From contig CAJMMN010000021.1 of NCBI GenBank assembly GCA_905214525.1, positions 1 through 39,689 of the forward strand: a DNA stretch of 39,689 bases, read 5' to 3'. This document shows positions 6,978-14,448 of this stretch, piece after piece. This DNA comes from an uncultured bacterium. Lineage in GTDB: Bacteria > Actinomycetota > Coriobacteriia > Coriobacteriales > Coriobacteriaceae. Numbering within the stretch: position 1 is the first letter of the stretch; the number at the start of each line of letters is the position of its first letter. The notes beneath the pieces are model-generated. The model was not told the DNA's origin and made no database searches. It saw nothing but the letters and a program-made list of their open reading frames with translations. The position numbers were made by a program, and so were the translations under genes.

Positions 6978-9431
6978 CTAGCCGCGGACCTCGCCGTTTA
7001 CGCCTTTGCATACCTTGGTGACAATCTTCTGGTGCGCTTTCTCGACCTCTTCGCTGGTAAGCGTGTGGTCGTCGGAGCGATACGTAAGCGCAAAGGCCAT
7101 GGACTTTTTGCCCGCTCCGATGCGGATGGGATCGCGGTAGACGTCGAACAGGCGCACGCCCTCGAGCAACTTACCGCCGGCGCTCGTAATGCGGCGCTCA
7201 AGATCCTCACAGGTCACGGAGTTGTCAACCACAATGGCAAGGTCGTGCTCAACGGCCGGGTACTGCGAGAACTCACGGTAGTTCTCCTGGTTGCGGGCGC
7301 CCTTGATCAGCTTGTCCAAGTCGAGCTCAAAGGCAACGACGACCTCATCGATGCCCATCGCCTCGCGCGCCTCGGGGTGAATCTCGCCGACCCAGCCCAG
7401 CACGGTTCCGCCGGACAGAACCTCGGCCGCACGACCCGGCTGCAAGAAAGCGTAGCCCTCGCCCTCGACAGGACGGAAGCGAACCTTCTCGATGCGCAGC
7501 TGGGCGAGCAGCTCCTCGACAATGCCCTTGCCAAAGAAGAAGCGCAGCTTACGGTACTTCATGTTCCAGGACTGCTCGCTCCACTGGCCCGAGAGCACAC
7601 CCGCCACGGACTTGGTCTCCTTGGGCAGGCTGGCGTTCTCGCGACCGTGGAACAGGCTGCCGACCTCGTACAGGTGCACGTTGGGCGTGCCGTGGGCCTC
7701 GTTGTAGGCCACGGACTGCAGCAGGCCCGGCAGCAGCGAACGACGCATCTCGGTCTGCTCGGCCACCAGCGGGTTCATGAGCACCACGGGGCAGCCGCGG
7801 CCTTCGGTGGACATGCCAATCTTCTCCAGGTCGCCCGGGGCGGCAAAGCCAAAGGTCGTGGTCTCGTTGAGGCCGCAGGCGCGCAGGATCTCGCCGACCT
7901 TGCGGGTGAGCTTCTGCTCGCGGGTCAGGCCGCCGATGTGGTTCTTGGCAGCCGGGATGGTCGCCGTCACACGGCCCATGCCCCATAGGCGCAGGACCTC
8001 CTCGATCAGGTCAATCTCGCGCGGCAGGTCGGGACGGAAGCTCGGCGGGGTAACCATAAAGTCCTCGCCGTCGCGCTCGACGGTGCAGCCCAGACGGGTA
8101 AGCGAACGCTCGATAAAGTCGGGCTCGATGTCGGCACCGCAGATGGCATGCACGCGGGCCAGGCGCAGCTTGATGCTGTCGATAGTCTTGGGCGCGGGGA
8201 AAACATCGACATGGCCGGGGGCGACCTCGCCGCCGGCGATCTCCTCGATGAGCGCGCAGGTAACGTTGGCGACATCCACGCAGCCAGTCTCGTCAACCTG
8301 GCGCTCAAAGCGGATGGAGGCGTCGGAGATCAGCGACAGGTCACGGCTGGTGTGCGAGGTGCGACCGGCGTTGAAGCAAGCGCTCTCGACCATCACGTCG
8401 ACGGTATCGTCCTCGATCTCGGAATCCATGCCGCCCATGACACCGGCCAGCGCCACGGGACGCTCGCCGTCGGTGATGAGGCCCATGCCGGCGTCGAGCA
8501 CACGCTCCTCGCCATCGAGCGTCGTGAACTTCTCGTCCTGCTGGGCGGCGCGAACCACCACGCGACGGTGGCCATCGCGCTCGGCAAAGGTGTCGAGGTC
8601 AAAGGCGTGCAGCGGCTGGCCGGTGAGCATCATCACGTAGTTGGTGATGTCGACGATGTTGTTGTGCGGGCGCACGCCCAGGGCGTTGAGGCGCTTGACC
8701 ATCCAGTCGGGCGACGGGCCGACCTTGACGTTGCGCACGATGCGGGCAACGTAGCGGTCGCACAGGCCCTCGTCGGCGATCTCGACCGAAAGCTCGTCGT
8801 CGGTCGCGCGGCCGGTCTCGACCTTGATGGCGGGCAGCTCAACGTGGAAATCGCGGTCGAAGATGGCACCGGTCTCGCGGGCCATGCCGATCATGGACAG
8901 GCAGTCGGGGCGGTTGGGCGTGATCTCGCAGTCGAGCACGGTATCGCTCGAGCCCACATACTCGGCAAACGGCATGCCGCAGGGCGTGTCCTCGGGCAGG
9001 ATCATGATGCCGGAGTGGTCGCCGCCCAGGCCGAGCTCGCGCGCGGAGCAGTTCATGCCCATGGACACGACGCCGCGAAGCTTGCTCTTCTTGATCTTGA
9101 CGTCGCCGGGCAGGACAGCGCCGATCATGGCCGTGACGATGTGATCGCCGGCCTCGAAGTTCTGCGCGCCGCAGACGATCTGCAGCGGAGCGGGGTTGCC
9201 GTCAGCGTCGAGGTTCTTGTCGCCCACGTCGACCGAGCACACATACATGTGGTCGCTATCGGGGTGCGGGGTCTTGGTGAGCACCTGGGCGGTCACCACG
9301 TGGTCGAAGGACTCGCCCACGGTATCGATCGCCTCGACCTCGGTGCCGGTACGGACATATTCGTCCGAAAGAGTCTTGGGATCCTCCGGAATATCGATCA
9401 TGGTCTTGAGCCAGTCGTAAGAAACGCGCAT
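6978..9431 (-). CDS. pheT: Phenylalanine-tRNA ligase beta subunit
   Basis: Large subunit of the heterotetrameric PheRS, needed for tRNA-Phe binding and editing. The 817 residues show the full bacterial order: an N-terminal OB-fold tRNA-binding domain (about 40-155, with CGAQNF and MGMNCSARELGL), the B3/B4 editing domain (about 210-390), B5 (about 400-480), the catalytic-like core, and the C-terminal FDX-ACB domain (about 720-815, beginning near FSQYPAVEHDLA). The start ATG follows GAAAGGAGACC. It is the second gene after pheS, separated by 160 bases that contain a large inverted repeat. Confidence 0.97.
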   Translation of the reverse strand: MRVSYDWLKTMIDIPEDPKTLSDEYVRTGTEVEAIDTVGESFDHVVTAQVLTKTPHPDSDHMYVCSVDVGDKNLDADGNPAPLQIVCGAQNFEAGDHIVTAMIGAVLPGDVKIKKSKLRGVVSMGMNCSARELGLGGDHSGIMILPEDTPCGMPFAEYVGSSDTVLDCEITPNRPDCLSMIGMARETGAIFDRDFHVELPAIKVETGRATDDELSVEIADEGLCDRYVARIVRNVKVGPSPDWMVKRLNALGVRPHNNIVDITNYVMMLTGQPLHAFDLDTFAERDGHRRVVVRAAQQDEKFTTLDGEERVLDAGMGLITDGERPVALAGVMGGMDSEIEDDTVDVMVESACFNAGRTSHTSRDLSLISDASIRFERQVDETGCVDVANVTCALIEEIAGGEVAPGHVDVFPAPKTIDSIKLRLARVHAICGADIEPDFIERSLTRLGCTVERDGEDFMVTPPSFRPDLPREIDLIEEVLRLWGMGRVTATIPAAKNHIGGLTREQKLTRKVGEILRACGLNETTTFGFAAPGDLEKIGMSTEGRGCPVVLMNPLVAEQTEMRRSLLPGLLQSVAYNEAHGTPNVHLYEVGSLFHGRENASLPKETKSVAGVLSGQWSEQSWNMKYRKLRFFFGKGIVEELLAQLRIEKVRFRPVEGEGYAFLQPGRAAEVLSGGTVLGWVGEIHPEAREAMGIDEVVVAFELDLDKLIKGARNQENYREFSQYPAVEHDLAIVVDNSVTCEDLERRITSAGGKLLEGVRLFDVYRDPIRIGAGKKSMAFALTYRSDDHTLTSEEVEKAHQKIVTKVCKGVNGEVRG

Positions 9432-9486
9432 CTAACTGGTCTCCTTTCATAAATGCGGCTTTGAGCCAAAAACTGCAACGGAGACG

Positions 9487-9584
9487 GGTTTTCCAAGTGC
9501 CGCAGATTGCCTTGAAAGAGGAGGGCCGCGTACTTAGGTACGCAACCGACGATTGAAAGGCAAGGTGCGGTGCTTGGGAAAGCC
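9487..9584. repeat. Imperfect long hairpin between pheS and pheT
   Basis: Left arm 9487-9518 and right arm 9554-9584 match as reverse complements at about 24 of 27 aligned positions, with one bulge. In the centre GCGTAC-TTAG-GTACGC (9528-9543) is a perfect small hairpin. The structure fills most of the 160-base gap between the two pheRS genes. No U-tract follows, so readthrough is expected; an inserted palindromic element or mRNA-processing hairpin is likely. Confidence 0.65.
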
Positions 9585-9591
9585 GCCGGGC

Positions 9592-10668
9592 CTAGAACTG
9601 ATTTAAGAAGCGCATATCGCCCGTCATGAGCGTTCGCAGGTCGGGCAGGTCGTAGCGCAGGGCCGCGACGCGCTCGGCGCCAATGCCAAAGGCGAAGCCG
9701 GTGTACTTCTCGGGGTCGATGCCGCAGTTGATGAGGACGTTGGGGTCGACCATGCCGCAGCCCAGGATTTCGATCCAGCCGCTGTGCTTGCAGAAGTTGC
9801 AACCCTTGCCGCCGCACACGTGGCAGCTCACGTCCACCTCGCAGCTGGGCTCGGTGAAGGGGAAGAAGTGCGGGCGGTAGCGCGTCTTGCGGTCCTCGCC
9901 AAACATGCACTTAACAAAGTAGTCGAGCGTGCCCTTAAGATCGCCAAAGGTGATGCCCTCGTCGACGACCAGGCCCTCGATCTGGTTGAACTGCGGCAGG
10001 TGGCAGGCGTCGGCCGTGTCGGGACGGTAGACGGTGCCCGGGCAGATCATGTAGATGGGCGGCTTCTGCGACTCCATGGTGTGGATCTGCACGCCCGAGG
10101 TCTGGGTGCGCAGCAGCACGTCGGACTCGCCGTGGGCGTGAGCCTCGGGGTGCGTGACGCTGCCGGGGTTGTTGTCGACCACGTAGAACGTGTCGCGGGC
10201 CGAGCGGCTCGGGTGATCCATGGGCGCATTGAGCGCGGTGAAGTTGTAGTAGGAGGTGTCGACCATGGGGCCGGACTCGACGGTGTAGCCGATGCCGCAG
10301 AAGATGTCCTCGGCCTCCTCGATGATCTGCTTGATCAGGTGCTGATGGCCGATCTGCGGACGGATGCCCGGCAACGTGATGTCGACGGCATCGTGCTCGA
10401 GCGCATGCTTGAGGGCGGCGGCCTTCATCTCGGTGGAGCGCTCGTCGAGCATGCCCTCGATCAGCTGGCGCATCTCGTTGGCGCGCTTGCCCATGACGGG
10501 ACGATCCTCGGGGGCGAGCTTGCCCATCATGCGCATCAGGCCGGTGATGCGGCCCTTGCGGCCGAGCAGCGCGACGCGCGCGGCCTCGAGCTTCTCGGCG
10601 TCGTCGGCGCCTGCGACGAGCTCCTTGGCCTCTTCCTCGAGTTTGACCAGATCATCAATCAGACTCAT
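9592..10668 (-). CDS. pheS: Phenylalanine-tRNA ligase alpha subunit
   Basis: Catalytic subunit of PheRS, activating phenylalanine. It is 358 residues: an N-terminal coiled coil (1-85), then the class II core with LPGIRPQIGHQHL, HPSRSARDTF (motif 2 region), QTSGVQIHTM and the C-terminal motif 3 FGIGAERVAALRY. A four-Cys insert, SCHVCGGKGCNFCKHSGW, is found in many bacterial PheS proteins. The start MSLIDDLV at 10668 has AAAGGGAAG upstream; a longer frame to 10779 would run through the T-box leader and is rejected. It is controlled by the T-box immediately upstream. Confidence 0.97.
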   Translation of the reverse strand: MSLIDDLVKLEEEAKELVAGADDAEKLEAARVALLGRKGRITGLMRMMGKLAPEDRPVMGKRANEMRQLIEGMLDERSTEMKAAALKHALEHDAVDITLPGIRPQIGHQHLIKQIIEEAEDIFCGIGYTVESGPMVDTSYYNFTALNAPMDHPSRSARDTFYVVDNNPGSVTHPEAHAHGESDVLLRTQTSGVQIHTMESQKPPIYMICPGTVYRPDTADACHLPQFNQIEGLVVDEGITFGDLKGTLDYFVKCMFGEDRKTRYRPHFFPFTEPSCEVDVSCHVCGGKGCNFCKHSGWIEILGCGMVDPNVLINCGIDPEKYTGFAFGIGAERVAALRYDLPDLRTLMTGDMRFLNQF

Positions 10669-10753
10669 GTCTTCCCTTTCGTCTCTCGCGCACCCACTTG
10701 CCGCGGCGGCTGGAGCCACCCGGCGCTGCGGATGTGCGGCCCGGTTCGGTAAC

Positions 10754-11040
10754 AAAAAACCGTCCTCGGGCATGTGCATTGCCCAAGGACGGTTGAATTC
10801 CGCGGTACCACCTTGTTTGACCCGGCGGCTGTCTGGCCCGCCGTGCCCACTCTGTGCCCCTTGTCGCGAGGCTCACGGCTTCCCTACTGGGGCTTCGCCG
10901 CCGCTGGCCGCGTGCCCGTTGAGGTCGCTGCTCGGGAGTGAACGTTTGGCCCTTGTCACCGCAGGAAGGCTTGCAGCCCATGACCTTCCCTCTCTTGCCG
11001 GCGACGCGGCGGGCAAAACCCTCTCCGTCAACGCATTGGG
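10754..11040 (-). promoter_or_regulatory. T-box leader of pheST (phenylalanine)
   Basis: The minus strand carries the conserved T-box sequence AAGGTGGTACCGCGG (10800-10814), which pairs with the tRNA acceptor end. It is followed by a terminator, stem ACCGTCCT (10759-10766) with AGGACGGT (10786-10793) and a run of T. Upstream, CGTTGA (11028-11033) pairs with TCAACG (10917-10922) as the base of stem I. A UUC codon at 10940-10942, inside this stem near its 3' side, is the likely specifier for Phe, matching the downstream genes. Uncharged tRNA-Phe should allow antitermination. The 5' end is approximate. Confidence 0.93.
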
Positions 11041-11172
11041 ATATAGGATAACACATTCTGCGAGCATATCGCCGCGTTCCGTTTTGTTCGCACTGGGTAC
11101 AAGGCAGGTAGCTGTGCAAACTGGCCGTACGCCCACCCGTGGCGTCCGGTCTGCGAGATCAAGGATATAGGT

Positions 11173-12747
11173 ATGGGAAAGAACAAGGATAAGATGGCCA
11201 AGCCCGCAGCGGATAAGACGCCCAAAGGCATGAATGTCGATAAGGCTGTCAAAAAATTCCGTAAGCTCGAGGGCAAGCTGTGGACTCGTGAGTACCTGCT
11301 CAAGATTGCCGAGTTTGACGGCGCGACCATTGCCCCCGCCAACGGCGCCGCAGCGCGCGCCGATGCCATGGGCACCCTTGCCGGTGAACATCACAAGCTC
11401 CTGACCAGCAAAAAGTCTGTCGAGCTTGTGCGCTCGATGGCACGCGAGACCGTCGCGGGCGGACATGTAGACGACCCGCAGCTGCTCGACGAGATCCGTG
11501 TGCTCGGCCGCGATCAACGTGAAGCCAGCGCCATCCCCACCGAAGAAGCCGAGGCCTGGACCAGGCTCACCTGCGAGGCGGACGCCGTGTGGCACAAGGC
11601 CAAGGCAGCCAACGACTGGGCAAGCTTTGAGCCCTATGTGGATAGAATCGTCGCCCAACTTAAGCATCAGGCCGAGCTCATGGACCCCAAGCGCGACCCA
11701 TACGACGTTTGGCTCGACCAGTACGAGCGCGGCCTTTCCGTCAAGAGCTTCGATGCGTTTTGCGATGAGGTCAAGGCCACGGTCGTGCCGCTCGTGCACG
11801 CCATCGGCGAGCGCGGCCAGCAGCCGGCTGCCGACTTTTTGCACGCCCGCGTGCCCGAGGCCGCCCAGCGTGCCATGAGCTTTGACCTTATGAAGCTCGT
11901 CGGCCTGGACCTGGACGACACCACGCTCGCCTTTACCGAGCATCCGTTTAGCGAGGGCTTCTCGGTGGGCGACGCACGCATCGCAACGCACATCTACGAG
12001 GACGACTGCATCTCCAACGTCTACAGCATCATCCACGAGGCAGGACACGCCGCCTACGAGCTAGGCGTCAATCCCGCCTATGCGCGCACGTGCCTGGAGG
12101 GCGGCACCTCCATGGGCATCCACGAGAGCCAGAGCCGCTTCTTTGAGAACACCGTGGGCCGCAGCCGCGCCTTTATGGGACCGCTGCTGCAGGTGCTGCG
12201 CCGTCACGCGCCCGAGGCCTACGGCGACGTGGACGAGGACACGCTCTACCGCGCCGTGAACATTGCGCAGCCGTCGCTGATCCGCACCGAGGCCGACGAG
12301 CTCACCTATCCGCTGCATATTATGGTGCGCTACGAGATTGAACGCATGCTGTTTGCCGGCGAGGCCACGGCCAAGGACATCCCCGCGCTTTGGAACCGCT
12401 TTATGAACGAGTACCTGGGCATTCCCGTTCCCGACGACACGCACGGCTGCCTGCAGGATACGCACTGGAGCGGCGGCTCGTTTGGCTACTTCCCCACCTA
12501 TGCGCTGGGTAGCGCCTACGACGCCATGTTTGTGCCGGCCATGTGCCGCGACGGTGTCGACCTTAACGGCGCCTGTGCGAGCGGCGACCTGGCGCCCGTC
12601 CGCGCCTGGCTGGGTGAGCGCATTTGGCAGTGGGGCCGCGCCAAGGACGCGCCGGAGCTCATCAAGGGCGCCTGCGGCATGGCGTTCGATGCCCGCTACT
12701 ACTGCAGCTACCTGCAGGACAAGTTCACCACGCTCTACCAGCTGTAA
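11173..12747 (+). CDS. Carboxypeptidase M32 (Taq carboxypeptidase family)
   Basis: A cytoplasmic zinc metallopeptidase that removes C-terminal residues from peptides. The 524-residue length is usual for the family. The zinc motif HEAGH lies at residues 288-292 (context IIHEAGHAAYELG), and the second family motif HESQSRFFENTVGRS starts at residue 317 and supplies the third ligand. DHPF-like TEHPF and the C-terminal GYFPTYALG motif also fit M32. AAGGA 8 bases upstream supports the ATG. A lysine-rich N-terminal 30 residues is unusual compared with typical members. It is divergent from the pheS T-box transcription unit. Confidence 0.94.
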   Translation: MGKNKDKMAKPAADKTPKGMNVDKAVKKFRKLEGKLWTREYLLKIAEFDGATIAPANGAAARADAMGTLAGEHHKLLTSKKSVELVRSMARETVAGGHVDDPQLLDEIRVLGRDQREASAIPTEEAEAWTRLTCEADAVWHKAKAANDWASFEPYVDRIVAQLKHQAELMDPKRDPYDVWLDQYERGLSVKSFDAFCDEVKATVVPLVHAIGERGQQPAADFLHARVPEAAQRAMSFDLMKLVGLDLDDTTLAFTEHPFSEGFSVGDARIATHIYEDDCISNVYSIIHEAGHAAYELGVNPAYARTCLEGGTSMGIHESQSRFFENTVGRSRAFMGPLLQVLRRHAPEAYGDVDEDTLYRAVNIAQPSLIRTEADELTYPLHIMVRYEIERMLFAGEATAKDIPALWNRFMNEYLGIPVPDDTHGCLQDTHWSGGSFGYFPTYALGSAYDAMFVPAMCRDGVDLNGACASGDLAPVRAWLGERIWQWGRAKDAPELIKGACGMAFDARYYCSYLQDKFTTLYQL

Positions 12748-12757
12748 GGCCTTGAAG

Positions 12758-12853
12758 GCCGGCAGTTAGGGACGTTCCTTTTCTGCCGGCAGTTGGGGAC
12801 AGTCCTTGCCCATCCGGCCAGCAAACCGGCCAATCGGTAAAGACTGTCCCCAA
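12758..12853. repeat. REP-like repeats (GGGGACAGTCC type)
   Basis: Two 23-base direct copies, 12758-12780 and 12785-12807, share GCCGGCAGTT followed by AGGGACGTTCCTT or GGGGACAGTCCTT. An inverted partial copy (GACTGTCCCCAA) lies at 12841-12853, and CCGGCCA occurs twice between. This looks like the REP/BIME class associated with REP-associated tyrosine transposases. Nothing else is seen in the 286-base gap 12748-13033 except the two hairpins listed next. Confidence 0.6.
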
Positions 12854-12929
12854 TGAGTAGCTCGTTGACGCTAATGTCTTGGCAACGTCAGAGAAAACGA
12901 CCCCAAGCGAGCAAGATAACGTGAAATGA

Positions 12930-12958
12930 AAGGGCGCTGACCTTCTGGTCGCGCCCTT
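12930..12958 (-). terminator. Terminator for glmM
   Basis: AAGGGCGC (12930-12937) pairs with GCGCCCTT (12951-12958), extended inside by GACC/GGTC around a TTCT loop. On the minus strand it is followed by TCATTTCA, so it probably ends the glmM transcript; it may also act for the convergent M32 gene. Confidence 0.65.
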
Positions 12959-13005
12959 GAAATTGAACGCCAGATTGCCGCTTAGGGGCGTTTGCAGCGT
13001 CGAGC

Positions 13006-13035
13006 AGCTACGCGGTTTGGTAAAACCGCGTAGCT
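13006..13035. repeat. Perfect 13-bp hairpin overlapping the glmM stop
   Basis: AGCTACGCGGTTT (13006-13018), loop GGTA, then its exact complement (13023-13035). The TAG stop of glmM (13034-13036) lies in the arm. It lacks a U-tract; it may protect the 3' end or assist termination. Confidence 0.6.
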
Positions 13036-14365
13036 ATAAAGCCTCGAGCGCGCTGGCGATGCGCTTCATGGCAGCATCGGCGGATGCTTGGTCGGGCGCT
13101 TCGGCCAAAACGCGAATCACCGACTCGGTTCCACTTTTGCGCACGAGCACGCGGCCCTCGCCTGCCAGCGCAGTCTCGGCCTCGGCGATGGCGTTCTGCA
13201 CGCCCATGTTCTCGAGCGCGGCGTCCTTATCCGCCACGCGCACGGCAACCTGCGCCTGCGGCAGCAGCTTGCACGGAGCCGTGAGCTGCGAGAGCGTCTC
13301 GCGCTCGGCACGAATCACTTCCATCACGCGCAGCGAGGTCATAATGCCGTCGCCCGTGCGCTCGATATCGCCAAAGATCGTATGGCCCGTCTGCTCGCCG
13401 CCCAGGCTGTAGCCGCCCTCGCGCATCTTGGCATACACGTGACGGTCGCCCACGCCGCTGGTCACGGCGCTCAGTCCGGCAAGCTCCAGCGACTTGACCA
13501 GACCAAAGTTGCTGGCGATCGTCGGCACCACGGTACCGCCCGAAAGGCGACCGTGCTTGTTCAGATACACGCCGCACACGTACAGGATCTGGTCGCCGTC
13601 GACCACGCGACCGCGCTCGTCCACGGCTAGGCAGCGGTCGGCATCGCCGTCATAGGCAAAGCCCACGTCCAGGCCCTGCTCCACCACATGGCGCTGCAGG
13701 CGCTCCATATGCGTGGAGCCGCAGTCCACATTGATGTTAAAGCCATCGGGCGCGGCATTGATCACGCGCACGTCGGCACCCAGCGCGTCGAACACCGGCT
13801 TGGCCACCGAGGACGCCGAGCCGTTGGCGCAGTCGAGACCGATCTTGACGCCCTGTAGCGAAAAATTCGAACTCGCAATGAGCGAGGCGATATAGCGGTT
13901 GCGCCCCTGCATGTAGTCCACCGTGGCGCCGATGTGGTTGCCCGTGGCCAGCGGCACCTCGCTCTTGCCATCGATGTAGTCTTCGATGAGCTCCAGTACG
14001 TCCTCGTCCATCTTAAAACCGTCGCTGTTGACGAGCTTAATGCCGTTATCGCAAAACGGGTTGTGGCTCGCACTGATCATGATGCCGCAATCGAAGCAGC
14101 CTTCCACGGTCTGATGTGCTACGCCCGGCGTGGGGATCACGTGCAGCATATAGGCGTCCGCACCGCTCGCGACCAGGCCGCTCACTAGCGCCGCCTCGAA
14201 CATATAACTCGAGCGACGTGTGTCCTTGCCCACGATGACGCGCGCCTTGCGCTCGCGGTTGGCGCCGTAATACCAGCCCACAAAACGGCCAATCTTATAA
14301 GCGTGCTCTACCGTCAGCCCAACGTTGGCCTCACCGCGAAAGCCGTCGGTGCCAAAGTACTTCAT
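13034..14365 (-). CDS. glmM: Phosphoglucosamine mutase
   Basis: Converts glucosamine-6-phosphate to glucosamine-1-phosphate, feeding UDP-GlcNAc and peptidoglycan synthesis. The 443 residues begin MKYFGTDGFRG, the hallmark start of GlmM. The catalytic phosphoserine lies in ISASHNP (Ser100). The Mg-binding loop is YDGDADRC and the sugar-binding loop is GGEQTGH. The C-terminal RKSGTES phosphate-binding loop is present. AAGGAG precedes the ATG. Transcribed alone, with a terminator from the upstream gene in front of it. Confidence 0.97.
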   Translation of the reverse strand: MKYFGTDGFRGEANVGLTVEHAYKIGRFVGWYYGANRERKARVIVGKDTRRSSYMFEAALVSGLVASGADAYMLHVIPTPGVAHQTVEGCFDCGIMISASHNPFCDNGIKLVNSDGFKMDEDVLELIEDYIDGKSEVPLATGNHIGATVDYMQGRNRYIASLIASSNFSLQGVKIGLDCANGSASSVAKPVFDALGADVRVINAAPDGFNINVDCGSTHMERLQRHVVEQGLDVGFAYDGDADRCLAVDERGRVVDGDQILYVCGVYLNKHGRLSGGTVVPTIASNFGLVKSLELAGLSAVTSGVGDRHVYAKMREGGYSLGGEQTGHTIFGDIERTGDGIMTSLRVMEVIRAERETLSQLTAPCKLLPQAQVAVRVADKDAALENMGVQNAIAEAETALAGEGRVLVRKSGTESVIRVLAEAPDQASADAAMKRIASALEAL

Positions 14366-14384
14366 GCGCTCTCCTTACAAAATA

Positions 14385-14411
14385 GGGGCGAACAGATTGC
14401 CTGTCCGCCCC
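14385..14411 (-). terminator. Terminator of the DUF4012 gene
   Basis: GGGGCG (14385-14390) pairs with CGCCCC (14406-14411), with an inner ACAG/CTGT stem. On the minus strand it is followed by TATTTTGT. It lies just upstream of glmM and after the DUF4012 stop. Confidence 0.8.
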
Positions 14412-14448
14412 AAAATGGTACTCGATTATCTGCGCTACCAGAAAAATC

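Noticed and set aside
6728..6980. Cobalamin or NiCo riboswitch before cbiM
   Set aside because: Neither the B12 box nor the NiCo four-way junction motifs are visible; the palindrome explains the regulation more simply.
8148..9452. A 434-codon open frame on the plus strand opposite pheT
   Set aside because: Antisense shadow of a clear pheT; no ribosome site and no recognisable protein.
10669..10779. N-terminal extension of PheS
   Set aside because: The in-frame extension would be translated from the T-box terminator region; the ATG at 10668 has a proper ribosome binding site and matches the family start.
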